A stretch of 64,000 nucleotides of DNA from Acholoe squamosa (lineage: Eukaryota > Annelida > Polychaeta > Phyllodocida > Polynoidae). This document shows, piece after piece, positions 1 to 14,905 of this stretch. How positions within the stretch are numbered: the first letter of the stretch is position 1; each line of letters starts with the position of its first letter. Below the pieces are notes generated by a model. It saw only the letters and a list, made by a program, of their open reading frames with translations, was not told where the DNA came from and did not search any database. Both the position numbers and the translations under genes were made by a program. Where the stretch lies: the NCBI GenBank assembly GCA_949317995.1, contig OX439038.1, forward strand, positions 71,186,659 through 71,250,658, read 5' to 3'.

Positions 1-716
1 AAGGGCTTTAGACATGAGAGGTTTGAACTGGCAGGACAGGTAGGCGGTAATTGTACCAGCATGCGACCATTGTAGGTGAATGCCTATAGGGTCTCCCTTC
101 CCCACCAGGTATTAGATAAAATAAGATACATGGGGGTAGTCCATCTCAGGTCTGTAGGCCTCCACTTATAGCTATCTGACCACCTATTGTTCCCTGAGAC
201 TATAGCAGATTATTCTCAAGGTATGCCACAGTTCAGATTGTATCACTACATTCCAGATATACTATAGATATGGGATGTGGCCATATGTCTGTAGGGCTAT
301 AGGGATTTTTGCAGTTCCCTCACAGGTATATATTATAGTCTGGCTAAACAGCAACTCTTATGAGAGAAGGGGGGGTCAAATGGTGGTTTGCACAGGGTGA
401 CCATTTTTACTGCCTTACCTCAGGAACATGGGAAAGGCGGAGAAGTGGAGGGCTGAGAACTATAAAGGCGTTGTTTCCCCTTTCATGCAGAGAGGCCATA
501 CAGGTTTTATGGCCTCCGGGCCTAACAAACCATACCATTTTTGATTGTCCACCAGGGCGTTGTGCCCATGCTATTCCTGACCGTGCAGCATACAAGGTAT
601 ACACTGTTTTGTTGTCTGGCACACCTGTATAGGCTACATTGTTATAGGGCCCAATGACTTGTCAATCCTTGTAGGCAGACATCTGGTCTCCACCCTGGAG
701 AAACCATGGAGGCTAG
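1..716. other. Non-coding stretch, nothing recognised
   Basis: No open frame here has protein-like composition, splice borders or a recognisable motif. Short open frames occur on both strands around 360-630, but they overlap each other and resemble no family. No repeat boundary was seen. Confidence 0.6.
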
Positions 717-720
717 AGGT

Positions 721-836
721 TTTACACTCTATGCAGAGAACTGATGGATCCTGTATATATATATAACCATCAGTTCTCTCCATAGAGTGTAAAGACTGCT
801 ACTGATGGTTCCTGTATATATACAGGAACCATCAGT
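721..836. repeat. Double hairpin: 27-bp inverted repeat plus a perfect 36-bp palindrome
   Basis: The arm at 721-747 (starts TTTACACTCTATG) is the reverse complement of 767-793 with one mismatch, around a TA-rich loop. Immediately after it, 801-836 is a perfect palindrome of 18 + 18 bases centred on TATA. The sequence after the second hairpin (834-866) repeats the sequence after the first (771-803), so one arm and its flank were duplicated. This looks like a small foldback or MITE-type element whose arm was copied by slippage or template switching. Confidence 0.85.
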
Positions 837-1114
837 TCTCTCTATAGAGTGTAAAGACTGCTACTACATAGCATCTCTGGTGCTGCAATTGGTGCCAAAG
901 TATGTGCTGCATTGGCAATACTCTGGCACTAAGGGTACAGTCTACTATCATTTTACCATGGCTACCATGGTCATGCTACCATGGTCGTCCAATTGCTGCT
1001 TTAATTTAACAACACCTACCAGTATAAAGGGCTGCATGTGCTATCTTGATGAAGCACTAGTCTACAAATTATAATGTTAGATTTGCTACTTGAGATGACA
1101 CTGTCACTACCAAC

Positions 1115-1430
1115 CTAACACAGCAACTGTTAGTATGCTTGCTGAGACTTAACGCAGCAACTTTTAGTATGCTTGCTGAGATTGCTGCAATAACTGGCAC
1201 GTAGCTGCAATTGCTTTCATGACCAGTTGATATGCATATTATCCATGCATATAACAACAATTAAGACGATCTGACCCCCCAGTCAGTATTTACTATGGTG
1301 GTGGTGAAAAGGCACTTGCAACTGTTTGCATATTTTCTGCAATTGGCATGACTGTGGTTGCTAGCAGATAGCTGCAATTGCTGACATGACCAGTTGATAT
1401 GCAATGATGCTATCCATATATGTAACATCA
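1115..1430. repeat. Local direct duplications
   Basis: A segment of about 32 bp containing TTAGTATGCTTGCTGAGA occurs at about 1118 and again at about 1150. A second segment, containing AGCTGCAATTGCT followed by CATGACCAGTTGATATGCA, occurs at about 1203-1236 and again at about 1371-1404. These are imperfect tandem or segmental duplications with no coding content. Confidence 0.7.
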
Positions 1431-1616
1431 ATGAAGGCTGGCTTATTTGTCAAAGGCTCATCCCCTGTTTGATCAGGAATAGGCACCTAGGGGCCTGGAT
1501 TGACTTAAATAAGAGAGGTCTCACCACAAAGGTACAAAGGGAACTATATATGAATCCATATCCCACCCCTGGGAAGGTGAAACATCCCCTTTAAGGTGGC
1601 AGCAATTTATAGCCTA

Positions 1617-1981
1617 GGCCAAAAAAAAAAAGCTTTGTTTCCAGTTACCCGACCGACCCTAGCAGTACAGGGCCGACCCCTACACTATTTTTTTTTTTTT
1701 TATTTTAGAATATTTGAGAATTTTTTTCCTATTTTTAAGAATTTTCATCAATTTTTCATGGATGCAATCCTTGGATGTACAGTTGATAGCTTTGTTAGGC
1801 ATCGCTTTTGCATGTTTTTTTTCACATATCTCATATGTTTTAATGTTCTTTCTGTGATTTCAAAGAATCATATAGATCTGCCCACACATTTCTATACAAA
1901 ATCAAAAAAAAAAAAATCCGACCTACCGACCCTTGGTATTTGACTCATGTAACTGGAAACACATGAATTTTTTTTGGGCCC
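1617..1981. mobile_element. MITE-like element, family 1, copy A
   Basis: The left end reads GGCC, an A-run, then GTTTCCAGTTAC and CCGACCGACCCT. The right end is its inverse: CCGACCTACCGACCCTTGG, GTAACTGGAAACAC, a T-run and GGCC. A second complete copy lies at 58132-58512 and a truncated one ends at about 60487. At about 365 bp with no coding capacity it fits a non-autonomous DNA transposon. The superfamily is undetermined because no clear target duplication is visible. The open frame across it is an accident of the T-rich interior. Confidence 0.8.
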
Positions 1982-2119
1982 TATGTAAGTAGTACCCCAC
2001 TGTTACTGCTTTGTCCACCTTCCTATTGTATAGACTGGGTGTGTTCTGTTACCAGTTTAGAATAAAACTGACCACACTGGCCTCTAATAACTCTTTGGCA
2101 TCATAATGATGTGCTTTTG

Positions 2120-2285
2120 AATTCATGATGTATCAATGCAACACTTGCCACAACCGCATTCATACATCATGCTGACGCTTTGAGAGTGTATCAATTTGAT
2201 TGGGTCAACATGATGCACAAATGCAGCTCTGGTAATTTACTCACAGCAAATGGGCATAATATCGTAGTGCACTATTTAGCACTAT
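2120..2285. repeat. Dispersed multi-hairpin repeat copy
   Basis: This decayed copy contains the family words CATGATGTATCAATGCA, CATACATCATGCTGACGCTTTGAGAGTGTATCA (split here by substitutions), ATGATGCACAAATGCAG and TTTACTCA. The same words in the same order recur in about twenty other places in this window, for example at 26410, 30190 and 36770. Confidence 0.6.
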
Positions 2286-3399
2286 ACATGTAGGTAACCT
2301 AGGCCTACACTTTCAAAGTAATGAAGTAACCCTTCTCTATTTATGTAGAGAGCAGATATTGAACAAAGGAGAAACATATAAAACTGTTTAACAAATTTAG
2401 GCTTTACCACTATGAACTAAGTAAGACGATACATACATTCATCCACACATAGAGATCCGTTGACTTTTGGTAGAAAAAATATTGTTTTGCCAAATAGGCT
2501 TTAATTTTTCAAAACATATTGATATTAAATCTACCTGTGTCTTAGTGCTGTCATTATACTATGCCATCTGTCTGTACGCCAGGTGCTATAGGGCTGACTC
2601 GGGATACATTATCAACCAATGAGATAAACCCCTCCATTAACTGCAGAATTTTGTGGGTACATTATGTAACACCTGGTACCCATCATGCGGGTAGTTATCA
2701 GTGCTTTTCTCGCCAGTTCCCAGATCACGCAATGGCGGACACACAGGACCTCAATCCTAAGACCTATAGAATCTACAATAGGTGGTAGTCTATACCTGTG
2801 TTTCCATAATTACACCACCTGGAGCAGGGTCCTCACCTGTTGTCTGTCTGTTAGTCTCCTACAAGAATAACACTCTTTTAGTCCACTTATGGGTATACAA
2901 TGCATTTATTAATAATGGATATGTTCCCTCAGTGTTCCTAGGCCATAATGATGCAACTTATTAACCCTTAAATTGCCAGAAATCGCTCTTATGCTCTGTA
3001 TATGCTCACTGCTCGTCCAAACAAGATACACGAATATAATCATTAGTGGATCTTCCAGTACTGCATTTAAACATCGTGGCGTCAAAGATGCATGAGCCCT
3101 GAGGAGCCTGGAGGCATTATAGATTAGATAATGAACACTGCCCTCATTAAGTGCCCCGGTTCTCCATTACTGCTCACACCTGACATGTTGACTTACTCCC
3201 ACTCTAATTGTACACTGCAACACGTGGGCTGCTGTTGCTAGGCGCCAGATGACAACATAGTTATACAGAGAGAAATGTATACATGTTGTAGTATTCATTG
3301 TAGTAGCAAATGTGTGACTGGATATTGCTCCTATGTTAGAATAATATTACCTCAAGGCTATGGGGAGTCTTGGCTGTTGGCCATTAAAGGTTTTAGTGT
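2286..3399. other. Non-coding stretch, nothing firm
   Basis: No coding exon was recognised. Around 2925-2990 there are words reminiscent of the dispersed repeat (CATAATGATGCAAC, TTAACCCTTAAATTGCC), but no full unit can be traced. Confidence 0.5.
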
Positions 3400-3600
3400 T
3401 TCATCTAATCCTTAGCCCTTCAGTGGTAGCATGATACCCGATGTCTTTATGTATGTCTTATCCTCATTACAATGGTGTTACTTAACTCGCCAGAGTCGCA
3501 TCATGGGGAATCTTGACTTAAGCTTAGGGTAAGCAAATGCATGGATACAAGTGAGTTACTCGCCTGATTGAAGCTGTGTGCCTTACTACAGATATAGAAT
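3400..3600. repeat. Dispersed multi-hairpin repeat copy
   Basis: The copy contains TTAACTCGCCAGAGTCGCATCATG and GTGAGTTACTCGCCTG as separate half-hairpins, the arrangement seen in better copies elsewhere. It is degenerate and carries no coding potential. Confidence 0.55.
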
Positions 3601-4089
3601 GTATATTACATGGCGTTGTGAACCACTATTCCTGTCTTGCACTATTACTCAGTGAACCATGACCATTATTTCAGATTATGCATAAAGGGAATTCAGTCAA
3701 GTTTCGATGCATGACCACTAACTTTAGAAAGCTTTTTGGTCTCTACAACATACCTTTATTTGATAAATGAAGAAAATCAGACATGTCTTGCGTACTGAAC
3801 CAAAAAGACATCATTTTCCCCACCATATAAGATGATTTATTTATGGTAAAAGAAAGGGGAAAAAAGATTTTGTGTGTACTGTAACTTTCCCTATTGTTTA
3901 ATTAGGGGTGGGGGGATCTGCTACAACGGAAATAGTTATAACCTGAGGCGCAGTGTACAATTGTGTATACTACTACTGAAGGTGACCTCATCATAGATTC
4001 AACCAATCCAACACCAAGCTGTCAAACAAAAGGCTAATTAGAGCCAATTAACTGATCAGGGTGACAAGATCGGCCTCTCATTAAGTGTG

Positions 4090-5098
4090 GAGCAGATATA
4101 CATCAGGGTAACTCTTTGAGTGCAAGATGATGCTTTAAAGCATTATTCCCACATGTCAGTTTAGTGCAAGGCTGTAGCCTAAGAGTGTGAACACACATAG
4201 CTATATTGCTGCTTCTTGTTGATCCTACTGTCAAAGGGCTGGCATTATGTATAAATGCAGGGATAGGCCTATGCATCCCAAAATATGAGCACAATGCATC
4301 AAATCATGATGTGGCCCTAAATGTGTTAAATGGGGTGTACATACCTGCACCCCCACCCTTACCCCAATCATCTCACTCAGCCAGCTAAATCAGGGTCACA
4401 CTCTACCAGAGCCCAATTTACACTGTCACTCTGCTATTCAGACTTTCTAACCCAAGTACCCATCCCTCTGTATTTAACTTAAGAACGCAAGGTGGAGAAA
4501 GATCAAATTTGGCATTTCTTTTCTGGATGGAGATACTGAGACCATGTCACACCCGAACGAAATTTGTATGTCTCTTTCTTTTTCAAAGGACTTGAGAAAG
4601 TAAGAAATGCCTTTGCTAGATTTTGGGTTTTTTTGTTGTTTTTTTTTTGGGAGGGGGTATTTATTTTTGTCTTTTGATAAAATGATATAGACAAATATGT
4701 CAAATTAAAAGTTTTATTCTTTGAATCAATGACTAAAAGTGCTCTTTTTCCGTAGAACGTTCTCCTGGGGGGGGGGGTATTTATATTTACAATGTACTTT
4801 TCTTGGTAATACCCAATATGGATAATGTGCATGTGATTTTTCCCCCTGTGTAGGGAATGAGTCCGATTACTCCATCTAATAGCTATTTGTGGGTAGGCCT
4901 CTTCATACCTGCTGTAATTTATACTCATCATGTACATTACAGGAGTTTAATATATGTGACATGTACTGGGAGAAGGGGTCTTATTGCCCCCTGCACTAAG
5001 CCCCCTTTTCGCAGATCGTGTCACATATGGTAGTACCACTCCAGTGTCAGTGACCCAGCTTTATACATGGGGTAGATTCACTTCGAGTCAGGCATCTA
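4090..5098. other. Non-coding; degenerate repeat then low-complexity sequence
   Basis: 4090-4340 holds dispersed-repeat words (ATGATGCTTTAAAGCATTAT, CACAATGCATCAAATCATGATG). From about 4500 to 4940 the sequence is T- and G-run rich. A long open frame on the minus strand there (4503-4937) has lysine- and asparagine-rich low-complexity composition and no family resemblance, so it is not called a gene. Confidence 0.5.
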
Positions 5099-5274
5099 CA
5101 GTGGCGGATCCAGGATTTAACCAGGGAGGAGGTGCGGATCAAAAAGAAGGGGATGCAACCCCTATTTTTGAGCAAAATTTGGCGAGCAAAATATGCTATT
5201 ATCAAAACTCTTTAAGTGCTGACAAAAATGAGGGGGCGTGTGCCCCCACGCCCCCCCCCCTAAATCCGCCACTG
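5099..5274. mobile_element. MITE-like element with CAGTGGCGGATCC ends
   Basis: The left end is CAGTGGCGGATCCAGGATTT and the right end is the inverse (TAAATCCGCCACTG). The 176-bp interior is G/C-run rich and includes AGCAAAATTTGGCG. A sister copy with the same ends and interior words is at 10491-10640. A related end sequence bounds 20699-21423, and a decayed relative lies near 56612. It has no coding capacity. Confidence 0.8.
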
Positions 5275-5320
5275 AGTCTATACCTCCAATCAGGCACATG
5301 ATTTTTACTTACTGTCCCCT

Positions 5321-5674
5321 CTAGCGCACACCACTGATCCTATCTTGGCCATTAACGCTATGGGGAATAAAATAACTGGTAGTGCTATAGGCAGGTGATC
5401 TCATCTTTGTATACATAACAAACCCTTGATTCAAGGCCAACTGATGGCCGTCAGTCACTGACAGATGGCATAGAGACAGTATCATTAGCCCTTTAATTGT
5501 TTCTAGTTCTATTTGAGCTAGGAGCATGATTATTTGGTTCACTATTAATCTCTAATCTTAGATCAGGTGCCTCTAGCAGCAGCCTGATTGGGATCACCTG
5601 CCTATAGCACTATATACCCGTGTATTTTATTCCCTATGGTGTTACAGCCAAGATAGGATCAGTGGTGTGAGTTA
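5321..5674. mobile_element. Long inverted-repeat (hairpin) element
   Basis: The arm 5321-5400 and the arm 5592-5674 are inverted copies, sharing CACACCACTGATCCTATCTTGG, GGGAATAAAATA and AGTGCTATAGGCAGGTGATC. Each arm is about 80 bp with scattered mismatches, around a 190-bp loop. It is a foldback or MITE-type element. No target duplication could be identified with confidence. Confidence 0.85.
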
Positions 5675-6645
5675 GAAGCACGTGATTTCTGTTCAGAAAC
5701 CTGATTTACCAGGTACTCCCTAAATAACAGCGTACTTTACATGCTAATCTTACCAAAATCATATAGTATTAACGTGCACATGCTGTATAAAGTAGTACAA
5801 TCTATGGCTGCAGGTAGTTACTACACTCACCTGGCCATGAAGTATACATGTGTACTGACAACAGACGCAACATTAACGTGAGGCAACGTGACGAGTAACC
5901 ATCTCTCGACACCTGTAGAACCTAAAGTACATCTCACAACTGTTGGCACTCTCTGGCCACAATCTACTTTAAGGGCCAAATGCTGCCTCTTAGCCCATGT
6001 TCTCTTTTTTTGCCATGGCACACCAAAGCACTTTGAAGGGTGAATCAGCCCTGTAACGTTGTCATGGTAGTTGCCAGGTTTGCAGTCTTTAATTTACTCT
6101 TGCATCATACAGCCTGATGACAAAAGGGAAGAGGAAGTGCATTAAAGTGCTGTGCCAAACCGTCAGAACTTAGCATTGTAAAGCACGCCAACTGCTACTG
6201 AATCTGACATCCACCTGCAATTTGCAGCCAAGGAAATTAGAGAAATTGTGTGTAATGTGTTTGACCTCTGGCCCCAGTCTTGTTAGAGATGTATAATTAG
6301 ACCAGTCACAGAAAGTAATAAAACCTGATACAACCATGTATCCTCACTACGGTGTCACTCACTTCAACCTTTCCATGCCTTGCGTGATAATTATCTACTC
6401 TCAATTTTCTTCTCTACATTATTATTTTTGCATTTAGAGATCTAATAAGACTTCTTCTCTGTCAACGACACCCCCCCCCCTTCCCTTGAATTCGTCTCCC
6501 ATGATGTGGAAATTATAAATGGATAGTATCAGCATTTCTTTACAAGGTCTATTCCTCATGACCTAACCAAATATATTACTCCTGGATATAGAATAGATTT
6601 AAGGCTGTAGGTTTCGATATATATTATTGTATGCGATTTCTCCTA
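5675..6645. other. Non-coding stretch with one weak repeat relic
   Basis: About 6040-6190 carries CCCTGTAACGTTGTCATGG and TTGCATCATACAGCCTGATGAC, resembling the dispersed repeat family. The rest shows no gene or boundary. A run of ten C lies at about 6471-6480. Confidence 0.45.
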
Positions 6646-6649
6646 GTGT

Positions 6650-6890
6650 TATGGAAGGTGCCATTGCTGCATGGATATCTTTGCTACAGAATGGGAGCAC
6701 TTCTGTGACCATCCTGGCATTGTCAGTGCAGCATAAACGCAAAGCTGGTGAGTAACTGCATAATTGGAATTGCTGGGGGGAGTCACTCCTGAAGGATTTT
6801 GCATCAATGAATAATGCACTGAGTTACTCGCCAGCACTGAATTGGTGCAAATTAACCAAAAGCCTACAGCAGATATACCCCTTAAATGAT
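6650..6890. repeat. Dispersed multi-hairpin repeat copy
   Basis: Two opposing half-hairpins are visible: GCTGGTGAGTAACTGCAT near 6743 and GAGTTACTCGCCAGCACTGAAT near 6821, separated by ATGAATAATGCACTG. The core GAGTTACTCGCC is the palindromic centre seen throughout the family. Confidence 0.65.
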
Positions 6891-8521
6891 TAAATAAAAC
6901 CATGAGAACCTGCTATCTATCCATCTATGTCAAACTTCTGAAACATTTTAACATTTTGACTCATGTTTAGATACATCCTACCTACATGTAAAAGATACAT
7001 CCATGGGACAACCAGATCTGTAGGGGCACCCTCTGATCATCAGGGGAAGGAATGTGCTTGTTGACATTGCGAGTGGAAAATGTCCATGTCCCAGTGGTCA
7101 AAAACCAGTCTGTGGGTAGGTTTACAAGGGATGCTTCTAACATAAGGGGTTAAGGTAGATCCACCATGAGGCGGACAGTTAGTCTGGCACTTCGATCTGC
7201 TGCTATTATTGCATTTAAGCAGTCTTCCATTGGCCATTCAATTTTAAGAAAAGCGCTTGTCCATGTATTCCTATCTACAATACACAACACAACACTACAT
7301 TTCTTGGTTGAGGGATCAGATTGCAGAAAGCACTTACTCAAGGTATGTCTCCGGTTCATGGTGTATCTACCCTATATTATAGAGGTGAGTGGCAGGCCGC
7401 TGTGTACTGGAACATTTTGGACACCATAATGTGGCTTGTATTAGTTTGAAATACAACAAACTAGGACACATGGCTACATGTCTTTAATACACGGTATTGG
7501 GATTTCTTTGGCTAGTGTTTCCATTCTGGAAGTGAGCTTGTAAGCTAGTAATCTTGTTCAGCAAAATACTGATGGTATTAACATTGGCAACAGATGATCC
7601 AATTTCGGACAGATTACCGAGTTACCGGTTATTTAGACAAAGCGCATGAATGAAGAATGAAGATGATATGCTATAAAGAGTAGTAAAGTATGGATTGCTA
7701 CTTTACTGAAAATAGTATAGAAAAGAATTCCTCTATTTCTATGCTAAGAATGATAATTTGGAAATTCTTGTGTATACTGGGTACAGCTTGAAAGTTCACT
7801 AGATCTATACCAAGAATATTCTAGCTACGTCTTGTAAAACATTGTGTTACCAAATACAGGTGCTACATTTAGGTCATGTACCTCTACATTAGCCTCCAGA
7901 GGACACAAGTAGCAGGCTGACATATGATAATTGTCGGTGTGAGACCTAAAGATACCTGCGGCCATTTGGAACACACTAACTAACGCTGTAAAAATGACCC
8001 ATATTGAAGGAAAAACTCAGCTGAACCCCACAAAAAAGGACTGCAATATACCTTGAAGTCTAGTTCAAGTGATTTCCAGAGAGCAGTGAAATAGGAAGTA
8101 TTTGAGGTACAGTGCACCCCTTGATGTTATATAAGCCTAATTAGAAAACAAAATGATCCCCTTGCATTTAATTGCTCTTTCCTTTGTTAATTCTGTGAAT
8201 GTTATACTTGCTGTAAAGATATAAAAATATAATTGTCCTCGAGGAAGGTTTTCCAACCAGTCTTCACAATATCCCGGTATGCTGGGGACTTCCCCCTGAG
8301 AGCTGACCATCTTCAGGCTACAGAACAAAGGTTACACACGGACCATGGGAAAGTCATGTGACAATTCATTCTAACGTCTTACTAAGTAACCTCAAAGTTT
8401 TGCGAAATTCCTGCATGTGAATTAATGGGAGTGGCAGCTTCAAGATAACACTCCTCACCTGTTCTCATTTAAAGACAGAAAGTCGATTCTTCAGAATGTC
8501 AGTTATCTAATTTACTAAGGA
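6891..8521. other. Non-coding stretch, nothing recognised
   Basis: Overlapping open frames on both strands at 7150-7429 have ordinary amino-acid composition but match no family I recognise and lack clear splice borders. No repeat boundaries were found. Confidence 0.45.
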
Positions 8522-8774
8522 AGTGGTCATTTTTTTAACAACAAGGGGGGGGGGGGGTCGGTGAAATTCCGTGTGTGCGTGGCGAAAAATTTTCCGTCTC
8601 CCCCCCCCCCGAGGGGGTCTGAAATTTTCCGTCTCCCCCTATAATTCTATAGTCTCATGCAGGCTTTTTTGCTCAAAAGGAGCGAAATTTTTTTTGTCCT
8701 CCCCCAAGAGGGGTCTGAAATTTTTTTGCCCCCCCCAACCCACCACCCCTCCCTGTTATTAAAAAATGAACACT
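8522..8774. mobile_element. Small inverted-repeat element with G/C-run interior
   Basis: The left end AGTGGTCATTTTTTTAACAA matches the inverse of the right end (GTTATTAAAAAATGAACACT). The interior repeats a motif of the form GGGG-TCTGAAATTTTCCGTC-CCCC two to three times. Open frames through it encode only homopolymer-derived peptides. Confidence 0.7.
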
Positions 8775-9711
8775 CCCTAAAGCTGAATTGCTGCGCGTTT
8801 ATCAATGATCTATTGATTCATGTTACAAAAAGAGACTAGAGACCTCTACAGAATGGCACAAGGTTAGATTCACCTTACATCGGACATGTATGTTGGTAAC
8901 CCTCTTGTTGCTCATTAATACTGAAAAAAATATATACTTCACAAATAGCAGATTTGGCATGCATGAATGACTTTAATAGATCAGTGTCCGACTCAAAGTA
9001 TCTGTCCGATTTATGGTGAAATTACCCTGCGTTGGTCTGGGTGCATCCTTATTGACCGGAGTGAGGTGCTTCCTGTAGAGATCAATGGTACCACCACCCC
9101 TCCTGTATGTAGCCAAAATCAAACATAACTGACAAGGATGTACAACCCTCCTACGCACCCTGTATCATTATATGAGGGCACTGCTCTGATGTGAACATCT
9201 AGGTATGTTGGATGTGGAACCAGGATCCGATACTTGGGTACATTGTATCAAGAGAGCCCAGGCAAGGGACAGGAAGCAGAGTTATAAAATACTGTAGAAA
9301 TACAGAATCAGAAATGATTCATTGAAATAGGGGTTGGAGGAAAAACATTTCAGATTTTTAAAAGCAAAAATGCCACAATAGGATGCCATCATTTACTCTA
9401 TGGCTTCTGTGTTGACGGAGGTTGCTGTGAAATCTAGTGTCCTCTAGATTCCCTTCAACTTACCTTCCACCTGAACTGCATGTGTTGGCCTGATATCAAA
9501 TGTCTTAGGAGGCATACATTAAGAACATCCTTCTTCTTGAGCAGTTTTACTGCACACTCTCAGCCAAGCGAACCAGTATTATAGTGGATTGCTTTTTTTG
9601 CGGGTCTACACTAGGAGTGCATATTTACAATTCAGACTGAGAGTGCATTGAAGGGAGGTGGCGACCAGCAAAATACTGCTCCCCCATACTACACGAAATG
9701 ACCATGTAAGA

Positions 9712-9713
<2 letters not shown>
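8775..9713. other. Non-coding stretch, nothing recognised
   Basis: No exon, repeat boundary or regulatory cluster could be supported. Confidence 0.5.

Positions 9714-9759
<46 letters not shown>
9714..9759. repeat. (TA)n microsatellite
   Basis: An uninterrupted run of about 23 TA dinucleotides. Any open frame reading through it gives an artificial Ile-Tyr string. Confidence 0.98.
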
Positions 9760-9762
<3 letters not shown>

Positions 9763-10109
9763 CGTACTGATACCCTACATACCTGTAGCTGCCCTGAGCT
9801 GCTCTTTAACCGGAACTACCGGAAGTGGACCATATATATTAAGCTATTGATGTCTAAAAATAACCTGCTCCTTCCTAGAATAGCTCTCTTCTGGGTGCTC
9901 GAACTCCCCGAGAAAAAACATAGAGGTGTATGGTAATGTTTGTCTCTGAGAATCTGGCTACATACGCCTTTGGCATACTTGTGTGTGTTGATGAAAATGC
10001 ATGTACTAGTAGTTCCTTTGATCTCTGGTGACAAACTGTTGAATGGGCACCACCTTAGCGTTTGTGACCTATTTGCAAGGGAGTGAACTCAAGGGTATAT
10101 CAGCAGATA

Positions 10110-10388
10110 TATAAGCAAATGTCCATTATAGGCGGAGTTGAATGCGGACAGGCCTCACCAAGGTGAATACGATGTAAATTTATTCCCTGGAATGGACATT
10201 TGCATTTATGTCATGGCCTAGGGGGTTATTTTGCCTTTAAATAAAGAAAAACAGCTCAGATCTGTTCAAAATCCAAGATGGCGGACACCCATTGAATACA
10301 GACACATTGTATTCAATGCCCCCCATTGAATACGGCGGTTCTAGTACTAATCTATAGTGACGGTCGTATCAGCCATGACATAAATATG
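10110..10388. repeat. Nested small inverted repeats
   Basis: GCAAATGTCCATT at about 10113 is inverted as AATGGACATTTGC at about 10191. CATTTATGTCATGGCC at about 10203 is inverted as GCCATGACATAAATATG at about 10371. The second pair could be the ends of a 180-bp MITE that shares an edge with the first hairpin. AAGATGGCGGAC inside it, at about 10274, resembles a YY1 site. Confidence 0.6.
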
Positions 10389-10490
10389 CGTGTTTTACAT
10401 TATATTTTCCCTCACTTGAGGCCTTTAATCATAGCAATGGCTGAGAGATATTCAATGGGTAATCTATATACTATGTTGTTGGTTAGATAG

Positions 10491-10640
10491 CAGTGGCGGA
10501 TCCTGGATTTGGAAAAGCAGGGGGCGCGACCTCAAAAGGAGGGGCACACCCCTATTTCTAAGCAAAATTTGGCGTCGAAAATATGTATTTAAACTCTAGT
10601 CCTGACAAAAAGGAGGGGGGGGGGACTAAATCCCCCACTG
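10491..10640. mobile_element. MITE-like element with CAGTGGCGGATCC ends, second copy
   Basis: It begins CAGTGGCGGATCCTGGATTT and ends AAATCCCCCACTG. It shares CACCCCTATTT, AGCAAAATTTGGCG and CTGACAAAAA with 5099-5274 in the same order, so the two are copies of one non-autonomous family. Confidence 0.8.
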
Positions 10641-10946
10641 CGGTAGAACTGCATGTGCGTGTCAGGTACACAAGACTACTGGTGTGCTGAGGATAGCGCC
10701 CGTGTTCTTCATACCTTAAGATGAATCTTTAATGAATGGACGTCACTGGATGTTACAAAACACCTGATAAGTTTTGCAAGCAGTTAGCACGGGTGAACTG
10801 CAATCGATAGTGTGCCAGAAGAAAAAGGAAGAATGCTAAAGAGAGGTGTATTTATCAGATACCTGCTCTAGAATTGGTATTGAATAAGAGAGAATAAACC
10901 CCAGAGTCTTGCAATCTCATATAGGGCCATGCTGTCCAGCATATAA

Positions 10947-13923
<2,977 letters not shown>

Positions 13924-13984
<61 letters not shown>
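13924..13984. repeat. (GA)n microsatellite
   Basis: About 30 uninterrupted GA units. The open frames across it on both strands are artefacts. Confidence 0.98.
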
Positions 13985-13987
<3 letters not shown>

Positions 13988-14319
13988 GCCTCTACGCCAT
14001 AGCCCTTGTTAAGGCCAATCCTATTTATAAGCGTCACGTTGAGCCGCGGCTTATAAACAGGATTTTACTGCACAGAGATGTCTCTGCTTTTTCTACTTTC
14101 TCATGGTTTAGAGAATAAACCGTTTTAGATTATGATGTTAATTTACGAGAATTGACTTCACAAGTATATAGTTCCCACACTGATTTATGATTTTCGGTTG
14201 ACACCTGTTCTGCTGCAGCAGCACCATATGGGAGGCTGCAGGGTGCACTATACACTCTACCTTACCTGACATTGTCATTAAGGCACACCTGGGCAGGTGG
14301 CACTACCATTGGGGAAGCA

Positions 14320-14905
14320 GTTAACTCCTGTAAGGGTTGCATTTGGCTTTTGATGCCCATGATGTATGAAGTCTTGTGGCTCTTCTCACGCATCATGCTG
14401 ACTCTTTGGAGTGTAACAACCATGCACAGTCAGTACTGTGTATGAAAGAAGTCCTACTGAGTAGACTGACTGCATTGATGTATCACATTCATGTATCGTG
14501 GACATAATAATAATGATAATAATAGGCCCCATGTGGCACCTACCAGCGGTGCACAGGGTTAAGGGGTGACTGGGTGTGGGGATTCCATGAGTGCAGGTTC
14601 TACAGGTGTATGGTGTATAACAGGACCGTGTTTAACACATGGGGGGCCACATAATGCCTCAAAGTTGAAGTTCCTTTGCCATCATGATGCACTTTTAGAG
14701 TATCAAAGATCTGACTCACCAGTATTACATCGGTGTGTTATATCAAACATTCAGCGATATGTCAACAATACAGGGTCGATATGATGTTGAATAGCAACCA
14801 TGGAGAGTTACTCACCAGTGCATTTACGCATCATAGTAAACAATGGGCAATTTATGCATCTTGATAAACGATGAGCACAATGCACCATGAAGGGTTATGT
14901 GTTGA
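14320..14905. repeat. Dispersed multi-hairpin repeat, long or multiple copy
   Basis: It starts with TTAACTCCTGTAAGGG and ends with GAAGGGTTA, degenerate versions of the family ends. Inside are GCATCATGCTGACTCTTTGG, TCATGATGCAC, ATGGAGAGTTACTCACCAG and GCATTTACGCATCAT. The length suggests two units or one with duplications. A short (TAA)n tract is at about 14505. Confidence 0.6.

Noticed and set aside
1596..1943. 115-codon open frame
   Set aside because: It lies within a MITE-like element and is Phe/Lys-rich because of T- and A-runs.
4503..4937. 144-codon open frame on the minus strand
   Set aside because: Low-complexity Lys/Asn-rich composition over T-runs, no family resemblance, no splice support.
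7150..7429. Overlapping open frames on both strands
   Set aside because: Ordinary composition but no motif, splice border or family resemblance that would support a gene.
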